Origin: Prorocentrum cordatum
Taxonomy: Eukaryota > Sar > Dinophyceae > Prorocentrales > Prorocentraceae
Length of the DNA: 24,226 nucleotides
NCBI GenBank assembly: GCA_963575745.1
Contig: CAUYUJ010011204.1
Coordinates: 1-24,226, forward strand
Direction of reading: 5' to 3'
The translations under genes were made by a program, and so were the position numbers. This document shows, piece after piece, positions 1 to 8,275 of the stretch (within the stretch, counting starts at the first letter, position 1; every line of letters begins with the position of its first letter). The notes under the pieces were generated by a model. That model saw nothing but the letters and a program-made list of their open reading frames with translations. It had not been told where the DNA came from and ran no database searches.

Positions 1-628
1 GTCGCTGTAGTGGAGGCAGGATGTGCACGCTTTTGTGGAGTAAGGAAAAGCATGTAAAAGAGACGTGATTCAGGGCGCTGGCGGCGGTCAACCCGCTAGA
101 TCAAAAACTGGAGACCGTTCCCCCCCGCATCCTCTGGAAAAACCGTGTGCGCGCGCACTCGTTTATCAAACATTACCAAAACAAAACAAAACCTTGCAAC
201 AAACCTTCAACAAATGGGACGAAGTGCGCAAGCGCGGGTCGTCGCGCGCGCATGCCGAAATGCCGAAAACTGTCAAAACCGTAGGCTTCGCAAAATTGTC
301 AAAATCGAATGTCCCGAAAACATGTAAAGCCACATGGTTTCGCAACAAAGATGTCAAAACAAACTTGCGCGATCGCTCTTGCGAGATTGCACCAACAGTA
401 GTAACGTTTTGCAATCATTTGTTACCAAACGTGCTTCGGGCGCGCACATGTCGAAATCGTTCGAACGTCGTCGCGCGCGTGCTGTCGCAAGAATCCCGTG
501 CGACAGGAATGGAACGAAGTGGGGGCGCGCGCGTCGTGGCGCGCGCATGCCGGAAACGCTCAAAAACCTTAGGTCCCGAAGGGATTTCAAATTCGCGTTC
601 CCTGGTTATTTCTGCTTGTTGTTTGATA

Positions 629-681
<53 letters not shown>
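1..681. repeat. GC-rich dispersed repeat, two diverged copies, no gene recognised
   Basis: Two related stretches are seen. A TCGTCGCGCGCGCATGCC-like motif followed by CCGAAA and CTCAAAAACC-like text occurs near 235-300, and a diverged form near 530-600. An AACTTGCG...GCTCTTGCGA motif occurs near 360-390 and again just after the poly(A) run near 680-710. The same motif family returns at about 1915-1945 and 2180-2230. Frames open here on both strands translate to Arg/Ala-rich text with no recognisable domain, so I read them as by-products of GC-rich repeat rather than genes. No promoter or RNA gene was recognised. Confidence 0.55.
632..681. repeat. Uninterrupted poly(A) run of about 50 bases
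   Basis: A continuous A homopolymer runs from 632 to 681, preceded by GTTTGATATAT. It could be the tail of a retroposed sequence, which would then lie upstream on the plus strand. No canonical polyadenylation signal is visible just before it, so simple slippage expansion is equally possible. It sits between two related CTTGCG-containing repeat copies. Confidence 0.9.
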
Positions 682-683
<2 letters not shown>

Positions 684-699
684 TGCGTTCGCGCTCTTG

Positions 700-1290
700 C
701 GAATCCCATAGAAAACGTGGTTTTCAACATGGTCACTGCATTCTTCCAAACGGGCCTCTCGCGCCGCATGTCGAAATCATGTGGGCGCCTTTTGCGCGCG
801 TGCTGGGGGGAGAGCACGATCCGTGTCAAAGAACACCACGAGGGCCGCTCTCGCGCGTCGGCCGCGCCCGCACATCGATCTCATTCCAAAGTCTTCATCG
901 CCGTCGCGGAAGTGCCATCATCGTCGTCGGCGTGATCAGCATCGGCACCGTCACTGGCCGCGCCGTCGTCGTTGCCGACATCGCCACGAGCATCGCTACG
1001 ATCATCATCGCGCCTACCGTTGTCGACGCTGCCATGATACTACGCCCGCCCAATTCGCCGACTCGTACCGAAGTGTTCGCTGGGATGCGCCCAGCGGTCA
1101 GCGCCACCGCCGCCGCGTCGGTCGCGCCGAAGTAACTGGCCGCTTAGCGCGCAAGCATGCGCGGGCTAGCACAGCCGCAGAGATGCACCAATCAACGCAA
1201 AGCATTTATGGCAATCGCATCCGCACGGGCTTTGCAACCCAAGAAGCGGGCGGGCGGGTGGGATGATGCGCGAGCGGTGGAATTTACAAG
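700..1290. repeat. Diverged duplicated segment, copy 1 (partner 2430-3010)
   Basis: Several blocks match 2430-3010 in the same order and orientation. They include GGGCCGCTCTCGCGCGTCGG near 842-862 (partner near 2560-2580), GGCCGCGCCGTCGTCGTTG near 957-975 (partner near 2676-2695), and GCCCAGCGGTCAGCGCC near 1089 (partner near 2811). The offset stays close to 1.72 kb. Frames are open on both strands through the middle. The minus frame at about 895-1107 and the plus frame ending at 1135 each align without gaps to copy 2, so the similarity does not single out a coding strand. No domain was recognised. Confidence 0.75.
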
Positions 1291-1324
1291 TCACTGCGAG
1301 CACTGGTGAATTGCACCTCGTAGT

Positions 1325-1665
1325 TCGCTATGCAAACATTGTTCCGCCTAGATTGCACTGCGCATGCTGCGCCACGTAGATTGCACCACAAGTCTCGTGC
1401 AGCATTGGCGGCCCCGCATAGACAGCATCACACGCGTTGCACAGCAAAGGCTGCACCACATAGAATGCACCAGTCAGATTGCACAGCATCTTCTGCACCC
1501 CGTAGACAGCCCCACGCATATTGGGCCACATGAGTTTCACAGCATAGATCGCGGCACAAAGATTGCACCACATATACTGCACAACGTTGACTACACCACG
1601 CACAGTGCACCACATAGATTGCATCTCATACTTCGCTCAACATTCAGTGCGTCGCATAGATTGTC
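1325..1665. repeat. Degenerate 14-bp tandem array
   Basis: The unit is close to TGCACCACATAGAT, repeated head to tail with substitutions and occasional one-base length changes. Clear copies start near 1450, 1464, 1478 and 1492 and at 1603. In the plus frame three units make a 14-residue period (His-Xaa-Xaa-Asp/Glu...Pro-His), and the minus frame gives Cys/Val/Tyr-rich peptide. Both strands stay open, so coding is not implied. A more eroded version lies at 3011-3230. Confidence 0.8.
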
Positions 1666-1890
1666 CTTTTTGAAAGAATCATAGGACCTCCCCAAAACTC
1701 CAGGGCCCGCGCCTTCGCATTGCTAATTACATGCGACCCTGCCCCATCGCCCATCCTGAATCTGAACTCGCGCGACGCCAGCCACCAAGATCGCCCCCCC
1801 CCCCCCCCCCCCCCCCCCCCCCGCGTCATCCGCTACAACAAAAATATATATGCGCGCGCGTTCGTCTATCACAAACTATCATGATTTAAC
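1666..1890. repeat. Non-coding spacer with a 29-base poly(C) run
   Basis: A pure C homopolymer occupies 1794-1822. Around it lies non-repetitive sequence with a short TATATATGCGCGCGCG stretch near 1845-1860. No gene or RNA was recognised. Confidence 0.8.
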
Positions 1891-2276
1891 AATCCCCTGC
1901 CGGAAACGGAACGAAGCGAGCGCGCGTCGTCGCGCGCGCGCCTCAAGTTTCGCGCGGAAGTTACAAAGAAGCGCCCCGAACATATAAGACAAACGCGGCT
2001 TCCCAACCAGGATTTTCAAAGCAAGCTCGCGCCCGGGCTCGCGCAAATTCTCGAGACAATAACTAGTTCCCCAACGGATCATAACACGCTGCCAAAAGGG
2101 CCTCTCTCGCGCGCGCGCCGGCATCACAAGAGGGCCCTCGCGCGCGCGCCGTCGCGAGAACCCGGCGCGACAAGCGGGGCAAAGCGCGCGCGTCGTCGCG
2201 CGCGCAGGCCAAACTCCTTCAAAAACCGAGGGCGTCGCGGAGATGTGTTGAAATCGAGCGCCCCGATAACGCGTGG
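1891..2276. repeat. GC-rich dispersed repeat, further copies
   Basis: GCGCGCGTCGTCGCGCGCGC occurs near 1919-1938 and again near 2187-2206, joined to CTTCAAAAACCGAGGGCGTC-like text that resembles 550-580. These are additional members of the family seen in 1-681. The frames that span it are Arg/Ala-rich on both strands and are not taken as genes. Confidence 0.6.
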
Positions 2277-2340
2277 TATATATATATATATATATGTATA
2301 TACACATGTGTATATATATATACATACATACATACATAGA
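2277..2340. repeat. TA / TACA microsatellite
   Basis: An AT dinucleotide run grades into TATATACACATG and then a TACA tetranucleotide run. The same style of tract recurs at 3085-3140, 5120-5165 and, much enlarged, at 8748-9338. Confidence 0.9.
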
Positions 2341-2429
2341 CGTTCATCACACGGCTTGGGGGCGCCAGAATTCAAGACAAAAGAACGCGCTTGCCGCGTG
2401 GCGATTCATCCAGAGTGCTACGTTTGTCA

Positions 2430-3010
2430 AATATTGTCCTTGCATTCTGCCAAACGGGCGTCTCGCGCCGCGCGTCGAAATTACTTGAGCGCCCTGGCGC
2501 GCGCGCCGGGGGAGACAGGGGGGGCGGGAGGGCGCGACCCGCGTCGAATAATCCAGAAGGGGCCGCTCTCGCGCGTCGGCCGCGCGCGCGCGCGTCGAAC
2601 TCGCTTCGAACTCCTCGTCGCCGACGCAAGGGCACCGTCATCGACGTCGGCGCGATCGGCATCGGCGCCGCCGCTGGCCGCGCCGTCGTCGTTGTCGTCA
2701 TCGTCGCCAGCGTGGCTACTATCGCCATCGCGTTTTCCGCCGCCGACGTCGCCGTGGCGCCGCGCCAACCCAACTCGCCGAATCGCACTGAAGCGGAAGT
2801 TTGAAAGCGCCCAGCGGTCAGCGCCGCCGCGGCCACGTCGGTCGCGCCAAACAAGCTGGCCGCTTCGCGCGCAAGCGCGCGCGCGCGCCAGCGCGGCCGC
2901 GGCGACGCGCCAGCCAGCGCCGCGCCTGGGCGTTGAAAACCAAGTCGCGGTCGGGCGGGCGGGCGGGGCGATTGCGCGAGCAATGGAGATGGCAAGCTCA
3001 ATTTCGGCAG
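2430..3010. repeat. Diverged duplicated segment, copy 2 (partner 700-1290)
   Basis: This is the partner of copy 1 at an offset near 1.72 kb, sharing the CTCTCGCGCGTCGGCCGCGC block, the GGCCGCGCCGTCGTCGTTG block and the GCCCAGCGGTCAGCGCC block, ending in GGGCGGGCGGG. A minus frame over about 2610-2820 and a plus frame over about 2630-2804 both align without gaps to copy 1. The plus frame in both copies is a Gly/Ala/Val/Ile-rich stretch followed by Asn-Ser-Pro-Xaa-Arg-Thr-Glu. I recognise no family. Confidence 0.75.
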
Positions 3011-3230
3011 GGCGAGCTGCGCGACGTAGATTGTTTCGCACACGTTGCGTCAATTGCGGCACATTGACTGCGCGATCTATGGATATATGCAAGCGTATAC
3101 ATTCTATATGTATGCACACATATACATACATTGCACACCGCACATTTCCTAACAACAGCCGCACGCGCCACATGGATTGCACAGCTAGATTGCACAATAC
3201 ATTGCGTCACGCAGGCTGCCCCGCATAGCT
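3011..3230. repeat. Eroded second 14-bp array with TACA microsatellite
   Basis: Pieces such as ACGTAGATTG, CACATGGATTGCACAG and CTAGATTGCACA match the 1325-1665 unit but are interrupted by a TATA/TACA tract at about 3085-3140. It follows copy 2 of the duplicated segment just as the clean array follows copy 1, so the array belongs to the duplicated block. GGCTGCCCCGCATAG near 3212-3226 has a close match at about 5057-5071 at the edge of the RCC1-like pseudogene. Confidence 0.6.
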
Positions 3231-3984
3231 AGTTTGTTTTTGTTGCGCCCGCGTCTGCTCTACATGACCTTCCGCAGCCTTCGGATCACGGAGCGAGCAC
3301 CTGGATCATACGCTTCCAACGCGCGGGGAAAATCGCTGCCTCGGAACGCCTGCGCTACGTCAGCGCCGCTCGCAGGCAAGAGGAACTCGCGGGGGCAAAG
3401 TGCACGCGGGGAACGCAGCGGAGGAGGGAGGAAGGGGAAGACAGCACAAATGGAGTCAACACACAACGCCACACCGCGGCGGCTGCTGTGGATGACCCCA
3501 CAGCATCTACGCCGGTCGGGAAAGTCGCATGCTTGAAATGATCCAATGTTGTCGCCCAGACAGCTTCGAGCTCTGTTTGAAACCCAGCTCAAGATAAAAA
3601 AGAAGCGTCTCGATAGGAACCGCCTCATCTGGTGAAACCGGGCAGAAAAGAAGGGGGCGAGAAGACACCAAGAAGAGGGAGGAGGACGGAGGAGGAAAAG
3701 GGCAAAACAGGCAAGCCGCAAAAGCGGGAGATGCAGGTATGGGCGCAAGCACTCGCCAAAGTTTGTAAATGAAATAACTACGGTGATGAGGCACAGCCGT
3801 GCCCCGCAGCATCGGAGGGCCGACATCCGGCGACGAGAAGACGAGCTGAGGGCAACGCGAAGCGGCCCGTGGGGTCGGCCAAACGCGGCCGTGAGCTAAG
3901 CCCAAACACGCTGCCCATGCACAAAATTACACGGAGGGGCGGAGAAGGAGGGAAGGGAGGAGCAATCAAGGCAAACCTGAACAT
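3231..3984. other. Intergenic stretch, no gene recognised
   Basis: A minus frame of 188 codons covers 3260-3826. It starts at a Met, is rich in Arg, Leu, Phe and Cys, and shows no domain, ordered motif or convincing signal peptide. The plus strand is also open over 3234-3536. A purine-rich stretch (GAAGA, GGAGGA) lies at about 3645-3710 and a second near 3930-3965. The minus frame lies downstream of the RCC1-like pseudogene on the same strand, but I see no link. I treat it as unsupported. Confidence 0.4.
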
Positions 3985-5060
3985 TGCATCACACCGTCTG
4001 CACAAACCCGTCGCTCTTCAGGATCGCCGTGTGCAAAAGCTCTGCTGCAAGAGCACTCACCCCACTGGAGACCACTTGCACAACCTCATGACTGTCAGTT
4101 GTAGCTCCAATACCCACAGTGCCATAGCAATTACACAACACAGTGTGCACAGACCTGTACTTCTTCAGGATCGCCGTGTGGTGGAAACCTGCTGCAACAG
4201 CAGTCAACCACCTGGAAAGCAGATGCACAGACTCATGACTGCTAGTTGTGGGTCCATCGCCCGATTCGCCACGCCATTACGTCCCACAGTGTGCACAAAC
4301 CCGTCGTTCTTCAGGGCCGCCGTGGGATAAACACCGCCGTGTGATAAACAATTGCTGAAACAACAGACGCTCCACTTGAAGCCACTTGCACAAGCTCATG
4401 TCTGTCAGTTGTGGTTCCAACGCCCAACTGGCCGTAGCTATTGTGTCCCACCGTATGCACAGACCCGTCATTCGTCAGGACCACCGTGCGCAAAAGCTCT
4501 GCTGCAGCAGCAGTCACCCCAATGGAGGCCACTTGCACAACCGCATGACTGACAGTTGTGGTTCCATCGCCCAAAGTGCCATACCCATTGTAACCCACAG
4601 TGTCCGCAGACCCGTCGTTCTTCAGGAACGCCGTGTGGTAGAAACCTGCAGCAACAGCAGTCACCCCACCTGCAGGCACATGCACAATCCCATGTTTGTT
4701 ACTTGTGGTTCAATCACCCAATTGGCCAACAACATTACGTCCCAGTGTGCACAGATCCGTCGCTCTTCAGGATCGCCGTGTGATAAACACCTGCTGCACC
4801 AGCAGCCACCCCACTTGAAACGATTTGCACAAACTCGTGTCTGTTAGTTGTGGTACCATCGCACAATTTGGCAACGTCGTTACGCCACACAGTGTGCACT
4901 GACCCGTCGCTCTTCAGGACCGCCGTGTGATAAACAATTGCTGCAACAACAGTCACCCCACTGGAAGCCACTTACACAAGCTCCTGTCTGTCAATTGTGG
5001 TTTCATCGCCTCAATGGCCGAAGGTATTGTATCCCACCATATGCACAGACCCGTCAGGCT
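3985..5060 (-). pseudogene. Decayed RCC1-like (ATS1/RLD type) tandem-repeat gene
   Basis: Read on the minus strand, about seven repeats of roughly 50 codons (about 150 bp) follow one another. Each holds the RCC1-type core His-Thr-Ala-Xaa-Leu-Lys-Xaa-Asp-Gly-Ser-Val-His-Thr-Val-Gly, then Tyr-Gly-Xaa-Leu-Gly-Asp-Gly-Thr-Thr-Thr. RCC1-family repeats fold as beta-propeller blades and usually mediate protein or GTPase binding. Here the frame is broken. In-frame stops lie near 5011 (a lost base in the Gly-His-Leu-Gly stretch) and near 4970. Shifts or stops occur near 4735 and 4690, an insertion repeating the His-Thr-Ala region lies near 4320-4335, and another shift lies near 4235. The open pieces are 4971-4735, 4685-4311 and 4228-3989. 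No initiator region or splice sites were identified. Many one-base changes favour a pseudogene, though assembly or base-calling errors could contribute. Confidence 0.8.
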
Positions 5061-5109
5061 GCCCCGTATAGATAGTACCACGTATATCGCGAGAAACACA
5101 TTGTTTGGG

Positions 5110-5215
5110 GGCCCACACTGATACGTATCTATCTATATATATACACATACATACATACTTACACATACTAGAACCATCGCGCGCGCTTCGCGCGCGCTCA
5201 GGTTCTAGCAGGCCC
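5110..5215. repeat. TATC/TACA microsatellite followed by a GC hairpin
   Basis: A TATCTATCTATA to ACATACATAC tract occupies about 5123-5165. Directly after it, CTAGAACC (5168-5175) pairs with GGTTCTAG (5201-5208). Inside, three unpaired positions lead to a GCGCGCGC stem around a TTC loop. It may be a terminator-like or foldback remnant; no gene end is tied to it. Confidence 0.75.
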
Positions 5216-5272
5216 CAGGCCTTGACGAATACATTGCTCCACTTAAGTAGTGGACCACAGTCCACGCATGCC

Positions 5273-5308
5273 AATCTGCATTCCGAAAGGCCTTCGAGCG
5301 AAATGGTT
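5273..5308. repeat. Palindromic element, degenerate copy 1
   Basis: AATCTGCATTCCGAAAGG... CCTTCG...AAATGGTT is a weakened version of the palindrome repeated downstream, with an intact CGAAAGGCCTTCG centre. It is the most diverged member, assigned by position and layout. Confidence 0.45.
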
Positions 5309-5332
5309 GTGTATGGGGGCGGAGGCCGTACG

Positions 5333-5370
5333 AATCGGATTCCCAGAAGGCCTTCTGGGAGCATGGGTTT
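5333..5370. repeat. Palindromic element, copy 2
   Basis: The centre at 5341-5360, TCCCAGAAGGCCTTCTGGGA, is a perfect 20-bp palindrome. It is flanked by AATCGGAT and GCATGGGTTT, matching the outer arms of the later copies. Confidence 0.75.
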
Positions 5371-5390
5371 GGGGGCGTCTTGGGGAGCCT

Positions 5391-5520
5391 GTCGGGGCGT
5401 GCCGTCGTCGTCGTCGTCGTCGTAATGTCGTCGTCGCCTATTGGGGCGCGCCGTCGTCGACGTCGTCGTCATCGTCGTCGTCGTCGACTTCGTCGTTTCG
5501 TCGCCGTCGTCGTCGTCGTC
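5391..5520. repeat. GTC/CGT trinucleotide microsatellite
   Basis: Interrupted CGTCGTCGTC runs are broken by TAATG and CCTATTGGGGCGCGC. Its flank GGGGCGTGCCGTCGTCG resembles the GGCCGCGCCGTCGTCG block of the duplicated segment at 700-1290 and 2430-3010. Both strands are open, giving poly-Val/Arg/Ser or poly-Asp. Confidence 0.85.
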
Positions 5521-5639
5521 GGTTCAGGAGGGCACTTGGGGCAACTTTGTGCGAAACGATCTGCGGAGGGCCGCGAGCAGGCGATCAGTCATGCTCCCAA
5601 TCAACTTCCCAGACAGCTCCCCTGTAGCATGATGGTACT

Positions 5640-6110
5640 TCGAAGCCTCCGGAGACTCGCGGGCCCATGATGAACCATGTCCCCGGAAGGCTTTCTGGGG
5701 ACATGGTTTGTTGGGGTGTGTTGGGGGGTCTCTTGGGCGTTCCCTGGGGGCCCCTTGGGGGTCTCTTGGGGCTTCCTGGGGGCCTCTTGGGCGCCTCACG
5801 GGGCTTCGTGGGAGCCTCTTGGTGGCCTCCGGGGGCCTCCAGGCGGCCTCTAGGGCCAGAGACCTCGAAATATCGGTTGGCGGTCCCCCTCTGGGCCCTC
5901 TCTTGGGGAGCTCTTGGGGCACAGTTGGGTTGTCTGGGGAGACTCCTGGGCCGTCTTGGGGCCCTCTTCGGGGCCTCGTGGCCCGTCTTGGAGCGATCTG
6001 AAGGGCCTCCGAGCGAGGCCGTGAGGGAGCGCTGGGAAGCGGGGGAACGCCTAAATCCTTCAGGAACCATCGGAACATTAGTGAAGCTTGCCTTCCAGGG
6101 CCCTCGTGGG
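5640..6110. repeat. GGCC/CTTGGG-rich array, unit A copy 1
   Basis: A degenerate 12-16 bp motif of the GGCCCTCTTGGGG type repeats throughout. This unit opens with a palindrome (5673-5708). It carries a CCAGAGAC...CTCGAAAT marker near 5855-5870, then GTCTTGGAGCGATCTGAAGG near 5983-6003, and ends with CAGGAACCATCGGAACATTA near 6062-6080. The same markers in the same order occur at 6511-6950. Frames are open on both strands (Gly/Leu/Trp-rich on plus, Pro/Arg/Lys/Gln-rich on minus), as expected from this composition, so I do not call a gene. Confidence 0.75.
5673..5708. repeat. Palindromic element, copy 3
   Basis: AACCATGTCCCC (5673-5684) and GGGGACATGGTT (5697-5708) are perfect 12-bp inverted arms around GGAAGGCTTTCT. 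Confidence 0.9.
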
Positions 6111-6363
6111 GAGCCTCTTGAGTCCGTCCTGGAGCGTGTTGGAGTCCTCGTCGGCTGTCTTGAGGGCAGCTTGGGCGTCTTCGGGGACTCGTGGGACCGT
6201 CTTGGGCCCTCTCGGGACCCCCTTAGCCTGTCGTGGCCTGCTTCGGGGCGGGCTCGGGCCGCCTCGGGAGCTCTGGACCCCCCACGGCAACCCCCGGTGG
6301 GCACCGATGGGGGGAACAGGCAGCGGCCCGCCCCCCCCCCCCGGGGCCTACTCCGAGATAGAG
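6111..6363. repeat. GGCC/CTTGGG-rich array, end of first block with C-run junction
   Basis: The CTTGGG-type repeat continues to about 6270, then a junction with GGCACCGATG (from 6299), a C-run and GGGGCCTACTC (6344-6354) follows. An equivalent junction closes the second block near 8719-8747, suggesting both blocks end at the same family boundary. Confidence 0.65.
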
Positions 6364-6400
6364 AATCATGTTTCCTGGGAAGCTTTCCAGGAGCATGATT
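6364..6400. repeat. Palindromic element, copy 4
   Basis: AATCATGTTTCCTGG at the left and CCAGGAGCATGATT at the right form an imperfect inverted repeat around the HindIII-like centre GAAGCTTTC. Confidence 0.85.
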
Positions 6401-6510
6401 TGTTCGGCTCTCTAAGAGGGCGGCCTCTGGTGGCTTACAGAGGGGCGCCTCTTGGCCTTGTCGGCAAGCCTATTGGAAACATGGTTGGGGCGGTGGGCGG
6501 AAGCCCAAGG
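6401..6510. repeat. Short linker between two palindromes
   Basis: This is GGCC-rich sequence between palindrome copies 4 and 5, with AACATGGTTGGGGCGGTG near 6478-6495. No gene was recognised. Confidence 0.5.
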
Positions 6511-6547
6511 AATCATGTTCCCGGAAAGCTATCTGGGAAATACGATT
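6511..6547. repeat. Palindromic element, copy 5
   Basis: AATCATGTTCCCGGAAAGC at the left and a decayed right arm CTGGGAAATACGATT. The left arm is intact and the right arm has several substitutions. Confidence 0.75.
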
Positions 6548-6950
6548 TACCGAAGTGTCTTGGGGGCCCGCAGGGGGCTTCCCTGGGGGCCCCTTGGGGG
6601 CCTATTGGGGTTTCCGAGGGGCCTCTGGGGAGAATCACGGGGCTTCTTGGGAGCCTCTTGATGGCCTCCAGGGGCGTCCTAGGAGCCTCTCAGGCCAGAG
6701 ACTCTGGAATGTCGCGCTCTTCGGGCCCTCCTGGGTCGCTCTTGGGGCTCTCTTGGGGCGATCTCGAGGCCCTCTTGACTTATCTGGGGAGCCTCCTGGG
6801 CCGTCTCTGGGCTTTCTTGGGAGCCTCTTCGGCCGTCTTGGAGCGATCTGAAGGATCTCTGACGCGGTCCGGGGATCGTGGGGAGGGGGAACATGGGAGA
6901 GCGCAAGAATGCTTCAAAAACCATCGGAAAATGTTTGATTTTCGGCTTCT
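6511..6950. repeat. GGCC/CTTGGG-rich array, unit A copy 2
   Basis: It matches 5673-6110 in marker order. There is an opening palindrome, CCCTGGGGGCCCCTTGGGGG near 6581-6600, the CCAGAGACTCTGGAAT marker near 6695-6710, GTCTTGGAGCGATCTGAAGG near 6835-6855, and AAAAACCATCGGAAAATG near 6914-6931. The copies are offset by about 0.85 kb and clearly diverged. Confidence 0.75.
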
Positions 6951-7078
6951 TGGGCCCTTTGGAGGGGCCTCTGGAGGCGCTCTTGGGGCGTTTTGGCGGC
7001 GTCGTCGGCCGTCCTGAGGCCATCTTCGGCGTGTCCGGGGCCTCTGGGAGCTGTCTGTGGGCGTCCTGGGAACCCGGG
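6951..7078. repeat. CTTGGG-type repeat linker
   Basis: Continuation of the degenerate CTTGGGGCC-type repeat, between unit A copy 2 and the first unit B. No gene was recognised. Confidence 0.5.
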
Positions 7079-7114
7079 AATCATGTTCCCGAAGAGGCTT
7101 CCGGGAACATGATT
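7079..7114. repeat. Palindromic element, copy 6
   Basis: AATCATGTTCCCG and CGGGAACATGATT are perfect inverted arms around AAGAGGCTTC. Confidence 0.9.
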
Positions 7115-7490
7115 TCGAACGAGGCCCTCTTGGGCCTCCCTGAGGCCGTCTTGGGAGCCTCCTGGGCTGGCTTTGGGGCCTCTTGGGCCGTCTTGGGGGG
7201 GGTCCGTGAGCCTCACGGGACGACTCTTTTGGGCCGTCTTGGGCCCTCTTGGGTCTCTCTTGGGCTGTCTTGGGGCTCCTCGCGGGCGTCTGGGGCACTG
7301 CGAAGAAGAAGAAGAAGCAAGGGAGTATGCTGAATATGTATGTTTGACTACGGGGACGGGCTGATTTTTGCCTCTTGAAGGCCCTCTTGCCTCTTGGGGC
7401 CCTCTTCGGCCATCTTGAAGCCATCTCGGGCCCTCTTGGGCCTCGCTGAGGCTGTCCTGGGGCCCTCTAAGGGGGCCCTGGGAACCCAGA

Positions 7491-7526
7491 AATCATGTTC
7501 CCGGAGAGGCTTCCGGGAACAGGATT
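7491..7526. repeat. Palindromic element, copy 7
   Basis: AATCATGTTCCCGG and CCGGGAACAGGATT are inverted arms with one mismatch around AGAGGCTT. Confidence 0.9.
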
Positions 7527-7887
7527 TCGAACGAGGCCCTCTTGGTCCTCCCTGAGGCCGTCTTGGGGGCCTCCTGGGCCGGCTTCGGAGCCTCTTGGGC
7601 CGTCTTGGGGGATTCCGTGAGCCCCATGGGACGACCCTTTTGGGCCGTCTTGTGCCCTCTTGGGCCTCTCGTGGGCTGTGTTGGCGCTCCGCGGGGGCGT
7701 CTGGGGCACTGCGAAGACGAAGCAAGCGAGCATGCTGAAAATGCACGTTTTACAAAGGAAATGGGCAGATTGTTGCATCGTGAAGGCCCTCTTGGAGCCC
7801 TCTTCGGCCATCTTGAAGCCATCTCGGGCCCTCTGGGGCCTCGCTGAGGCTGTCCTGGAGCCCAATAGGTGGCCCTGGGAGCCCGGA

Positions 7888-7922
7888 AGTCATGCCCGGA
7901 GAGGCTTCCGGGAACAGGATTT
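7888..7922. repeat. Palindromic element, copy 8
   Basis: AGTCATGCCCGG and CCGGGAACAGGATT. The left arm has lost about two bases relative to copies 6 and 7. Confidence 0.85.
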
Positions 7923-8239
7923 CGAACGGGGCCCTCTTGGGCCTCCCTGAGGCCGTCTTGGGGTCCTCCTGGGCGCTTCGGGGCCTCTTGGGCCGTCTTG
8001 GGGGGTTCCGTGAGCCCCACCTTTTGGACCGTCTTGGGCCCTCTTGGGTCTCTCTTGGGCTGTGTTGGGGCACTGCGAAGACGAAGCCAGCGAGCATGCT
8101 GAAAATGTACATTTGGGCTGATTCTTGCCTCTTGGAGGCCCTCTTGGGGACCGCTTCGGCCATCTTCAAGCCATCTCGGGCCCTCTGGGGCCTCGCTGAG
8201 GCTGTCTTGTGGGCCTCTTGGGCGTCCTGGGAGCCCGGA

Positions 8240-8275
8240 AGTCATGTTCCCGGAGAGGCCTCCGGGAACATGATT
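8240..8275. repeat. Palindromic element, copy 9
   Basis: AGTCATGTTCCCGGA and TCCGGGAACATGATT are near-perfect arms around the centre GAGGCC. Confidence 0.9.

Noticed and set aside
5005-5472. Minus frame 5472-5011 as a first exon of the RCC1-like gene
   Set aside because: Only its last 15 or so residues belong to the RCC1-like repeat; the rest is microsatellite and Asp-rich trinucleotide text.
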